DNA of 7,355 nucleotides from Clostridia bacterium (GCA_017408325.1 JAFQUW010000090.1:1-7355), one strand, 5' to 3'. Counted from the first letter of the stretch, positions 1 through 5,313 are shown. Translations and numbers: made by a program. Notes: generated by a model not told the origin, from the letters alone.

Positions 1-58
1 CCAGCACGCCATCGAGACCCCCTACGCCGTGACCAACTCCGTCTTGACCACCCGATAA
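1..58 (+). CDS. 3' end of an unidentified protein-coding gene
   Basis: An open frame enters from the left edge (first full codon at position 2) and ends at TAA 56-58. The visible C-terminus is QHAIETPYAVTNSVLTTR. It is called coding because the codons are strongly G/C-ending (gcc, atc, gag, acc, ccc, tac), as in the purine genes of this window, and because a textbook terminator starts 13 nt after the stop. Eighteen residues are too few to assign a family, and I do not recognise the tail. Confidence 0.7.
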   Translation, partial: QHAIETPYAVTNSVLTTR

Positions 59-70
59 CAGCAAGTTTGA

Positions 71-104
71 AAACAGCAGAGACTTCGGTCTCTGCTGTTT
101 TTTT
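71..104 (+). terminator. Rho-independent terminator of the upstream gene
   Basis: A perfect 13-bp stem (71-83 paired with 88-100) is capped by a UUCG tetraloop closed by C-G, followed by an uninterrupted T run (98-104, the first three being in the stem). It lies 13 nt after the stop codon at 58 and should end that transcript efficiently. Because it lies between the upstream stop and the promoter at 192-220, the lipoprotein gene must be transcribed separately. Confidence 0.93.
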
Positions 105-106
105 GT

Positions 107-134
107 GTTCCTTTTTCACGGGAAAAGAAGGAAC
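107..134 (+). repeat. Pyrimidine/purine hairpin, partial copy 1 of the intergenic repeat
   Basis: Arm 107-117 (GTTCCTTTTTC) pairs with 122-134 (GAAAAGAAGGAAC) around the loop ACGG, with a 2-nt bulge at 127-128. It starts 3 nt after the UUCG terminator. The bases that follow (ACAAAGAAAA) resemble the conserved tail of the copies at 1498, 1622 and 3977 (- strand). The second, GC-rich hairpin seen in those copies is missing here, so this copy is partial or degraded. The function is unknown. Confidence 0.55.
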
Positions 135-191
135 AAAGAAAAAAGATGCGCGAGAAAGAAAAACCCTTATTTGCGGCAAAACAGATTTTTC

Positions 192-220
192 TTGACAATG
201 TTTCTTCTCCCTTTTATAAT
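192..220 (+). promoter_or_regulatory. Consensus sigma-A promoter of the lipoprotein gene
   Basis: A perfect TTGACA (-35, 192-197) and a perfect TATAAT (-10, 215-220) are separated by 17 nt, the ideal spacing for a housekeeping sigma factor. The start of transcription should be near 227, giving a leader of about 139 nt before the ATG at 366. No operator-like palindrome overlaps it, so strong basal transcription is expected unless the leader controls expression. Confidence 0.88.
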
Positions 221-365
221 GAATTCAGAGACTCCCCTTTCCCCGACGATCACACAAACGGACATGAGGAGATCCACCGTATCAATGCGGTTTTCACAAA
301 CAAGCCTGCGGCTTGGATCTGTTCGGTCCGAGCCGATTTTTGCATCTTACAAGGAGGAAAAAGAG

Positions 366-1421
366 ATGAAACGAATCTGTTTATGGATGCTGTCGCTTTT
401 ACTGCTCTTATTATGTGCTTGCCAAAGTACTTTGACGCCCCAAGCGCCCACGGATCCCCCTCCTGCGGATGAAGTACAAACAGAGACGCCCGAACAAAAC
501 GAAGATCCCCAAGAGCCGCAGCAAGACGACGAGAAAAAGAAAGAGGACGAAAAAGAAGAAACGGTTGAATACAAAAGTGAATACGAAAAGATCGAAGCCC
601 TTTCCGAAAAAGATCCCCGTTATCGTTGGATCAAGCTTTTTTTGGATCGGGACAGCGAGGGCTGCGCCAACTTTTTGAGAGATTCGTTCCCCCAAGCCAA
701 CGGTGAGCGAGAGGAGCAATTCGACGAATGGTTTGCACCTTTAAAAACGCTTACCTTCGGTGAATATTCCGTCACGGAAGTGACGCGCGAGCACGAGTAC
801 GGCGAATACAGTGCCCTGATCTTTGAATTTGAGGTAATAGAGAGCAGCTTCGACACATTTCCCGTCGGCACGTATGCCTATGAGGTGATTCACGGAAGAA
901 TGGCACCTGCAAGCTGGCACAAGGAAGACCGTCTTGAGATCCAAAACGAGGATGCCGCAACACTCTTCCATTTTGTCTCGTCACACATTTACTCCGCCGC
1001 GGCAACGAAAGAACCAACTGAGTCCGCCAAAATAGGTATTTTTGATGCCGTAAAATATTTTTATCGTGAAAACGGCGGAGAACTCGGGAAAATCCCCAAA
1101 GAAGAACTGCAAAATGGAGCGCTTGCGATCTTCGGCGTGGAAAACTTTGTCCCGAATGACTACGAGGCCACGCTGACCGACGGAGTCTATCACGCGATCG
1201 GGCACGGCGGCTTTTCCCCGTCTCACGAGATCCTGGAAGTCAAGGAAGACCAAAACAAGGTCGTGGTCACCGCTCAGTTCTATGCAGACATTATGAATCT
1301 GTCCAAATCGCACCTCGTGCGCTACACCATTGAGTTGACGGACGGCGACTATCCCGTCCGCCTTGCCTCGGTGGAACGCCTGGAAGACGGCGTTTGGGAT
1401 CCTTACGTCTGGATGGCATAA
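366..1421 (+). CDS. Putative secreted lipoprotein of unknown function
   Basis: This 351-residue protein begins with a lipoprotein signal: MKR, a leucine-rich hydrophobic core (about residues 4-16) and a lipobox LCAC with the lipidated cysteine at residue 19. After processing it should be anchored to the outer face of the membrane. Residues about 21-70 form a low-complexity linker rich in Pro, Glu, Asp, Gln and Lys, which probably spaces the domain from the membrane across the wall. The rest (about 75-351) is a globular, mixed charged and aromatic region that I do not recognise. An internal duplication is not obvious. The start at 366 is chosen because AAGGAGG (351-357) precedes it by 8 nt and the promoter at 192-220 lies upstream. 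The same frame is open back to an ATG at 105, but that lies before the promoter. The gene is monocistronic, with a hairpin terminator 38 nt after the stop. Lipoprotein status is well supported; function is unknown. Confidence 0.88.
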   Translation: MKRICLWMLSLLLLLLCACQSTLTPQAPTDPPPADEVQTETPEQNEDPQEPQQDDEKKKEDEKEETVEYKSEYEKIEALSEKDPRYRWIKLFLDRDSEGCANFLRDSFPQANGEREEQFDEWFAPLKTLTFGEYSVTEVTREHEYGEYSALIFEFEVIESSFDTFPVGTYAYEVIHGRMAPASWHKEDRLEIQNEDAATLFHFVSSHIYSAAATKEPTESAKIGIFDAVKYFYRENGGELGKIPKEELQNGALAIFGVENFVPNDYEATLTDGVYHAIGHGGFSPSHEILEVKEDQNKVVVTAQFYADIMNLSKSHLVRYTIELTDGDYPVRLASVERLEDGVWDPYVWMA

Positions 1422-1458
1422 TCCATCGCAAAACGAACACCCAAACATTCACCGAAAT

Positions 1459-1494
1459 ACGCGCCCGCGGTATACGGGCGCGTTTTGGTTTTCT
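1459..1494 (+). terminator. Terminator after the lipoprotein gene
   Basis: A 9-bp GC-rich stem (1459-1467 with 1475-1483, CGCGCCCG core) has the loop CGGTATA and is followed by TTTTGGTTTTC. This is a good rho-independent terminator 38 nt after the stop codon. Its stem and loop closely resemble the hairpin at 3860-3892 (loop ACGGTATAG) and, on the opposite strand, the one at 1695-1727. It therefore also belongs to the repeated GC-hairpin family of this window. Confidence 0.8.
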
Positions 1495-1497
1495 CTC

Positions 1498-1602
1498 TTC
1501 TTTTCTTTTCAGGAGAAAAGAAAAGAAACAAAAGAAAAGCCAAGATGGGAAAAAGGCAGCGTCACACACAAAACGCCCTCAAACGACGAGGGCGTTTTGC
1601 GA
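1498..1602 (+). repeat. Composite intergenic repeat, copy 2
   Basis: The first part is a perfect 13-bp hairpin, TTCTTTTCTTTTC (1498-1510) against GAAAAGAAAAGAA (1515-1527), with loop AGGA. The tail CAAAAGAAAAGCC and a spacer containing GGGAAAA and GGCAGCGTCA follow. The second part is a perfect 11-bp GC hairpin (1570-1580 with 1588-1598, loop AAACGAC), then GCGA. The order and tail match copies 3 and 4. The second hairpin resembles a terminator but has no long T run after it, so a back-up terminator role is possible but unproven. No protein is plausibly encoded here. Confidence 0.65.
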
Positions 1603-1621
1603 CAAACTGTTTTCTCCGTTT

Positions 1622-1730
1622 TTTCCTCTTTTCAGGAGAAAAAAAGAAGCAAAGAAAAGCCGAGGCGAGAAAACGGAAAAGAGAGGGTCAAGCACAAACG
1701 GCGCCCGTATGCCGTGGACGCCGTTTGCGA
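1622..1730 (+). repeat. Composite intergenic repeat, copy 3
   Basis: The pyrimidine/purine hairpin pairs 1622-1633 with 1638-1649 (two mismatches and a terminal wobble) and has the same AGGA loop as copy 2. Its tail, CAAAGAAAAGCCGAGGCGAG, starts right after the hairpin. The second hairpin pairs 1695-1703 with 1719-1727 (CAAACGGCG / CGCCGTTTG) around a 15-nt loop, and is followed by GCGA. It lies in direct tandem with copy 2, about 124 nt between equivalent first hairpins. The stem has mismatches while loop and tail are conserved, suggesting the element has drifted after duplication or insertion. Confidence 0.6.
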
Positions 1731-1771
1731 AGGGAGGACGAAAGAATTATCAATACTCGATCGCCGTTTAC

Positions 1772-1805
1772 AAAAGGCCGACTCCGTTTTTCAGAGTCGG
1801 CCTTT
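1772..1805 (-). terminator. Terminator of the XRE regulator gene
   Basis: A perfect 12-bp stem (1773-1784 with 1794-1805, core GGCCGACTC) has a 9-nt loop. On the - strand the stem ends in a TTTT run (1775-1772). It begins 5 nt after the stop codon of the - strand regulator (1811-1813), the expected position for its terminator. Reading on the + strand there is no T run after the stem, so it is called for the - strand. Confidence 0.8.
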
Positions 1806-1810
1806 ACAGT

Positions 1811-2032
1811 TTAGTCCTTTTTCTTCGGATCATTGGTTAATCCAAGAAGATAATCAACACTGGTAGAATACAAGTGTGCCAACCGAATGAGAACATCCGT
1901 CGGAACATCACGAAGTCCACGTTCGTAACGGCTATATTGCGGTTGTTTCATCCCCAAAATCTCAGCTACTTTCTGTTGAGAAAGATCGTGATCCTCGCGC
2001 AAATCCTTTAGCCGCGGATAATAGTTGTCCAT
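1811..2032 (-). CDS. XRE-family (Cro/CI-type) helix-turn-helix repressor
   Basis: This 73-residue protein is almost entirely one Cro/CI-type DNA-binding domain. Residues 8-62 fit the five-helix fold: LKDLREDHDLSQQKVAEIL, a turn at G27, then the likely recognition helix around QPQYSRYERG (30-39), and the typical end LAHLYSTSVDYLLGLT. A short charged tail (PKKKD) follows, with no sensor or dimerisation domain. The ATG at 2032 is preceded by AGAGGA at a workable distance. It is divergent from the leucine-rich repeat gene. The spacer carries two related palindromes (2047-2062 and 2101-2116) that are natural candidate operators, one lying only 14 nt upstream of its own start. It probably represses both itself and the neighbour, an inference from position. 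A phage CI or antitoxin origin cannot be excluded, but no toxin or phage gene is next to it. Confidence 0.9.
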   Translation of the reverse strand: MDNYYPRLKDLREDHDLSQQKVAEILGMKQPQYSRYERGLRDVPTDVLIRLAHLYSTSVDYLLGLTNDPKKKD

Positions 2033-2046
2033 ATCAATCCTCTTCG

Positions 2047-2062
2047 ATAACCGTCTGGTATT
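2047..2062. promoter_or_regulatory. Candidate operator 1 (imperfect palindrome)
   Basis: ATAACCGTCTGGTATT shares ATAACCGT.TGGT with the perfect palindrome at 2101. It overlaps the first two bases of the -35 box of the leucine-rich repeat gene and covers the predicted transcription start of the divergent repressor gene. Binding here could shut off both promoters. Confidence 0.6.
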
Positions 2063-2089
2063 GACATAATAACAAAGGACTGCTATAAT
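2061..2089 (+). promoter_or_regulatory. Consensus extended -10 promoter of the leucine-rich repeat gene
   Basis: A perfect TTGACA (2061-2066), a 17-nt spacer and a perfect TATAAT (2084-2089) are joined by an extended -10 TG at 2081-2082. Transcription should start near 2096, giving a leader of about 56 nt. Such a strong promoter bracketed by two operator-like palindromes suggests a gene that is tightly repressed and released. Confidence 0.88.
2066..2074 (-). promoter_or_regulatory. Possible extended -10 promoter of the XRE gene
   Basis: Read on the - strand, 2074-2066 is TGTTATTAT, an extended -10 element (TGnTATTAT). It would place the start of transcription near 2059, inside operator 1 and about 27 nt before the ATG. 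No good -35 box is visible at the right distance, which extended -10 promoters can tolerate. It overlaps the -35 box of the divergent promoter at position 2066, so the two promoters would compete. Confidence 0.4.
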
Positions 2090-2100
2090 TAGTTTGAAAA

Positions 2101-2116
2101 ATAACCGTTTGGTTAT
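2101..2116. promoter_or_regulatory. Candidate operator 2 (perfect palindrome)
   Basis: ATAACCGTTTGGTTAT is a perfect 6-4-6 inverted repeat. It lies about 5-20 nt after the predicted start of transcription of the leucine-rich repeat gene, a classical roadblock position. It begins 54 bp from operator 1, about five helical turns, which would let two repressor dimers sit on the same face of the DNA. The likely binder is the adjacent XRE protein (inference). Confidence 0.7.
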
Positions 2117-2151
2117 ATATCAAAAATGTATCTTACTATAAGGAGGCTTCT

Positions 2152-3765
2152 ATGAAGATTTGCTCACGAATGTTTCTTTTTTCTTCCCTCATTTTTCTTG
2201 TTTTGTGCATCTCACTCTTTTTTAATTTTTTTGTCACACCCGTCCATGCTGAAACCGAAGGGTATTACACTTATACTGTCGAGGATGGAAAATCAACTAT
2301 CACAAATTGTGACCCTTCTGTTCAAGGAAACCTCAACATTCCCAGCACTCTCGGCGGCTATCCCGTGACCGGAATCGAAGGTTTTGCATTCAATGACTGT
2401 GTCGGGCTGAGTGAAATCTCAATTCCTGCCAGTATTACATATATAGGCTACGATGCTTTTTCCGGTTGCACCGAACTTTCTGCAGTTCATATCACTGACC
2501 TTTCCGCTTGGTGCAAAATCAATTTTGACAATTTTGACGGTCTTTTTTCCAACCCTCTTTGTTACGGTGCAAAGCTGTATTTAAAAGATACCCTTCTTAC
2601 AAATCTTATCATTCCCGAAGATATCACAAGTATTAATGACTACGCATTTTGGGGTTGCTCTTCGCTTTCTTCTGTCAACATCGGAGATAATGTCACAAGC
2701 ATCGGAAAGTTTTCCTTCTTCAACTGTGCTTCCCTCACGTCCGTCAAAGTTGGCGATAATGTTTCAAACATCGGATACGCTGCATTTTCCGAAACACCTT
2801 GGCTCGAAAACCAACTCGCCGCCCAGCCGGACGGAATGTTTTACATCGGGAAAGTTGCTTATGCCTTCATTGGAGAAATAGATGAAAACACAAGTTTTGA
2901 ATTTGAAGACGGGACTCTCGGGATTGGAGACTATTTGTTTTACAACTGTCAAGAAAATTTAGGGGCCATTACAATACCGGACAGTATAGTCCATATCGGT
3001 GACTATGCATTCTCTGGGTGTAATAACTTAACTTCCGTCACCTTTCCCAACAGCCTAACAAACATCGGTGAAGGCGCGTTTAAAGACTGTGCCGATCTGA
3101 TCGAAATCTCCTTTTTGGATAGTTCAGCGAACATAGGACCTTTTGCTTTCGATGGTTGCACTTCTCTTTCCGTGATCGACTTTGGTATGAATTTGGAAAG
3201 CATTGGGTACGGTTCATTCGAATCGTGCTCCTCACTTTCCTCAATTACTATTCCAAAAAGCATGATAAGCATTGGAAACTATGCCTTCAGCGACTGTACA
3301 AATTTAACTGAGGTTGCAATTCTAAATGGCGCTACAGAAATCAAATATGCTGCATTCAGCAACTGTACCTCCCTTTTCTCAGTCAATTTGGGTGAAGAAG
3401 TAACAAGCATCGGAGATTATGCCTTTGACGGCTGCATAAAGTTGACCGAGATCACTATTCCAAGTAGCGCGACCTATATTGGATACTCTGCATTTAGCGG
3501 CTGTTCTTCTCTTTCTTCCGTTCATATTTACGGTTCTCCCGATATTGCTGAGTTTGCTTTTCCAAACCGACCGATCACATTATACGGTTATTCCGATACG
3601 ACCGTCGAAGAAGTTGCCAACAGCTCAAAATATTTCACCTTTATTGATTTGAATCCGAAAAATGAAACAGTTCCCGGTGACTGTGACGGAGACGGAAAGA
3701 TCACGATTTCCGACCTGACTCTTTTAGCACAATATCTCGGCGGTTGGGATGTCTCACTCGGATAA
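2152..3765 (+). CDS. Secreted BspA-type leucine-rich repeat protein with a half-dockerin tail
   Basis: This 537-residue exported protein starts with a signal peptide (residues 1-33, hydrophobic core 8-28, cleavage likely after VHA). About 14 leucine-rich repeats of the BspA/TpLRR (LRR_5) type follow to about residue 490. Each repeat carries I.IP.S.T.IG..AF..C..L, seen as AFSGCNNL, AFKDCADL, AFDGCTSL and AFSNCTSL. Two longer islands interrupt them: LSAWCKINFDN at about residue 120, and DGMFYIGKVAYAF at about 225. The end (507-537) has one calcium-binding loop, DCDGDGKITISD (510-521), then LTLLAQYLGGWDVSLG. This matches one half of a type I dockerin, and a second half is absent before the double stop TAATAA. 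AAGGAGG (2140-2146) lies 5 nt before the ATG. BspA-like proteins elsewhere act in adhesion and host or polymer binding; a cell-surface or secreted binding role is inferred. There is no LPXTG or membrane anchor. The gene is richer in A+T than the purine genes. It is probably controlled by the divergent XRE protein. Confidence 0.93.
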   Translation: MKICSRMFLFSSLIFLVLCISLFFNFFVTPVHAETEGYYTYTVEDGKSTITNCDPSVQGNLNIPSTLGGYPVTGIEGFAFNDCVGLSEISIPASITYIGYDAFSGCTELSAVHITDLSAWCKINFDNFDGLFSNPLCYGAKLYLKDTLLTNLIIPEDITSINDYAFWGCSSLSSVNIGDNVTSIGKFSFFNCASLTSVKVGDNVSNIGYAAFSETPWLENQLAAQPDGMFYIGKVAYAFIGEIDENTSFEFEDGTLGIGDYLFYNCQENLGAITIPDSIVHIGDYAFSGCNNLTSVTFPNSLTNIGEGAFKDCADLIEISFLDSSANIGPFAFDGCTSLSVIDFGMNLESIGYGSFESCSSLSSITIPKSMISIGNYAFSDCTNLTEVAILNGATEIKYAAFSNCTSLFSVNLGEEVTSIGDYAFDGCIKLTEITIPSSATYIGYSAFSGCSSLSSVHIYGSPDIAEFAFPNRPITLYGYSDTTVEEVANSSKYFTFIDLNPKNETVPGDCDGDGKITISDLTLLAQYLGGWDVSLG

Positions 3766-3773
3766 TAAAATAC

Positions 3774-3812
3774 CACAAACTCCACTCGATGTTTGAGTAG
3801 AGTCTGTGATTT
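3774..3812 (+). terminator. Weak hairpin terminator after the leucine-rich repeat gene
   Basis: The arms 3774-3787 and 3795-3808 form a 14-bp stem with two A-C mismatches and the 7-nt loop GATGTTT, 8 nt after the stop codon. Only ATTTG follows, so the T run is poor. It is the only hairpin close enough to end this transcript. Read-through may be stopped by the stronger hairpins at 3860-3892 and 3991-4022. Confidence 0.5.
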
Positions 3813-3856
3813 GCAAAAACTCGCAACTTGCGCAAACTCGTTTGCTAAAACGCACA

Positions 3857-3977
3857 CCGCAAACTGCGCCCACGGTATAGGGGCGCAGTTTGTGCCTGAC
3901 GCCGCCTATTTTCCCTTGTTTCGTTCGGCTTTCTTCTTTTGGTTCTTTTCTTCTTTCTCCCGAAAGAAGAAAAGAAC
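3857..3977 (-). repeat. Composite intergenic repeat, copy 4 (- strand)
   Basis: Read on the - strand, it starts with a perfect 16-bp hairpin (3977-3962 with 3957-3942, loop GGGA). Next come the tail CCAAAAGAAGAAAGCCGAAC, a spacer with GGGAAAA and GGCGGCGTCA, and a 12-bp GC hairpin (3892-3881 with 3871-3860), ending in GTTTGCGG. Part order, loop, tail and end match copies 2 and 3. This is the best-preserved copy, and its perfect stem suggests it is recent or under selection. It lies in sense orientation just beyond the purD terminator. On the + strand the GC hairpin could also help stop read-through from the leucine-rich repeat gene. Confidence 0.7.
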
Positions 3978-3990
3978 GATCAAACCAAAC

Positions 3991-4022
3991 AAAAAAGAAG
4001 CACGCGGCGCGTGCTTCTTTTT
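3991..4022 (-). terminator. Terminator of the purine operon (bidirectional form)
   Basis: A 14-bp stem (3992-4005 with 4009-4022) has the tight loop GGC and a core GAAGCACGC / GCGTGCTTC. It is flanked by A runs on one side and T runs on the other, so both strands give stem plus U tract. On the - strand it begins 8 nt after the purD stop and ends in six U. On the + strand it can also block transcripts arriving from the leucine-rich repeat gene. Confidence 0.9.
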
Positions 4023-4030
4023 CTCATTTT

Positions 4031-5305
4031 TTAATAGTCCTTCAAAAGATCCGTTCTCATTCGCATCTTGTCGAAGTGGACGTGGCTTGCGGCGGCGTAG
4101 GAGGCGTCGCGGCATTCGGCAAGCGTATCGCGCACCGTGACCACGCCGAGGACGCGTCCTCCGCTCGTGACGACCTTGGAGTCGGAGAGCGCGGTGCCTG
4201 CGTGGTAGACCGTGGCACCTGCCTGTTCTGCCTCGGCAAGACCCGTGATCTCAAAGCCCTTTTCCACCTTGCCGGGGTAACCGCCGGAGGCGATCACGAG
4301 GCAAAACGCGGCTTTGTCCGAGAAGCGGACGTCGGCCTCCTTGAGCTTGCCCTCGTTGACAGCGAGGAGGATCTCCAAGAAATCGCTCTCCAGAAGGGGC
4401 AGGACTGCCTGCGTTTCGGGGTCGCCGAAACGGGCGTTGTACTCGATCACGCGCGGTCCGCGCGGCGTGAGCATCAAGCCGAAATAGAGCACGCCCGTAA
4501 ACGGACAGCCCTCCGCACGCATCGCGGCGACGGTCGGGGCGAAGATCTCACGGTGGCAGACCTCCTCGATCTCGGCGGTGTAGTTCGGGGTACGGCAGAA
4601 GGCACCCATTCCGCCCGTATTCGGACCGAGGTTTCCTTCAAAGGCGCGTTTGTGATCCTGCGCGGCAGGCATCGTCACATAGTCGACGCCATCGCAGAAG
4701 GCGAGCACGCTCACCTCGGGACCGGTCAAAAACTCCTCGATGACGATGCGGTTTCCTGCGTCGCCGAACTTCTTTTCTTCCATCAGCTCGGAGAGCGCCG
4801 CCATTGCTTCCTCTTCGCTTTCGGGGATGAGGACGCCCTTTCCGAGGGCAAGTCCCTCTGCCTTCAAAACGATCGGGTACTCGTTCTTCTCTTTCAGGTA
4901 AGCGCGCGCCGAGTCGGCGGAGTCAAAGACCTCATAAGAGGCGGTCGGGATCGAATACTTCTTCATCAGATCCTTCGAGAAGACCTTGCTCCCCTCGATC
5001 TGTGCCGCGGCGGCAGAGGGACCGAAGGCGGCGATCCCCTCCGCGCGCAGACGGTCGCAAAGACCGAGCACCAAGGGATCGTCGGGGGCAACGAAGACGA
5101 GATCCACCTTCTGTTCTTTGGCAAGGGCAACCTGACCCTCGATGTCCGTCGCCGAGACGGGGTAGCACTCACAAAGGGAGGCGATCCCCGCGTTGCCGGG
5201 GGCGCAGATCAAGCGACCCAGACGGCGGCTTCTTTTCAGTGCGGTGGCGATGGCGTGTTCGCGCCCACCGCCGCCGACGAGCAATACGTCAAACGTGTCT
5301 TTCAT
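4031..5305 (-). CDS. purD: Phosphoribosylamine-glycine ligase (GAR synthetase)
   Basis: This 424-residue cytoplasmic enzyme joins glycine to 5-phosphoribosylamine using ATP to make GAR, the second step of IMP synthesis. Its length is normal for stand-alone bacterial PurD. The N-terminal nucleotide-fold motif GGGGREHAIA is at 11-20. APDDPL at 73-78 corresponds to the GPE.PL motif. The ATP-grasp part has KAEGLALGKGV (148-158), DHKRAFEGNLGPNTGGMGA (217-235, the family signature) and EYNARFGDPETQ (288-299) for metal and ATP binding. The C-terminal domain has ASGGYPG (339-345). The ATG at 5305 is chosen because GAGG lies 6 nt upstream. A TTG at 5317 in the same frame would overlap the purH stop and is less likely. 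It is the last gene of the operon, 8 nt after purH, and is followed by a strong terminator. Confidence 0.97.
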   Translation of the reverse strand: MKDTFDVLLVGGGGREHAIATALKRSRRLGRLICAPGNAGIASLCECYPVSATDIEGQVALAKEQKVDLVFVAPDDPLVLGLCDRLRAEGIAAFGPSAAAAQIEGSKVFSKDLMKKYSIPTASYEVFDSADSARAYLKEKNEYPIVLKAEGLALGKGVLIPESEEEAMAALSELMEEKKFGDAGNRIVIEEFLTGPEVSVLAFCDGVDYVTMPAAQDHKRAFEGNLGPNTGGMGAFCRTPNYTAEIEEVCHREIFAPTVAAMRAEGCPFTGVLYFGLMLTPRGPRVIEYNARFGDPETQAVLPLLESDFLEILLAVNEGKLKEADVRFSDKAAFCLVIASGGYPGKVEKGFEITGLAEAEQAGATVYHAGTALSDSKVVTSGGRVLGVVTVRDTLAECRDASYAAASHVHFDKMRMRTDLLKDY

Positions 5306-5313
5306 GGCAATCC

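Noticed and set aside
105..365. Upstream extension of the lipoprotein reading frame to an ATG at 105
   Set aside because: It starts before the promoter at 192-220 and would hide the signal peptide and lipobox inside the protein; the start at 366 has an ideal ribosome binding site.
146..472. A 108-codon open frame overlapping the leader and start of the lipoprotein gene
   Set aside because: It starts upstream of the promoter, has no ribosome binding site or recognisable motif, and overlaps the well-supported gene in another frame.
1363..1866. Overlapping + strand open frames of 109-167 codons across the intergenic array
   Set aside because: They encode low-complexity Lys/Arg/Phe strings produced by the pyrimidine/purine hairpins and differ only by frame; none has a proper start context.
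2380..3550. Periodic DNA repeats of about 69 nt that could suggest a CRISPR or minisatellite
   Set aside because: The periodicity reflects the 23-residue leucine-rich repeats; the units are diverged at DNA level and lie within an open frame.
3766..3990. A second dockerin segment or frameshifted extension of the repeat protein
   Set aside because: No DxDGDG-type loop is found in any + strand frame after the double stop.
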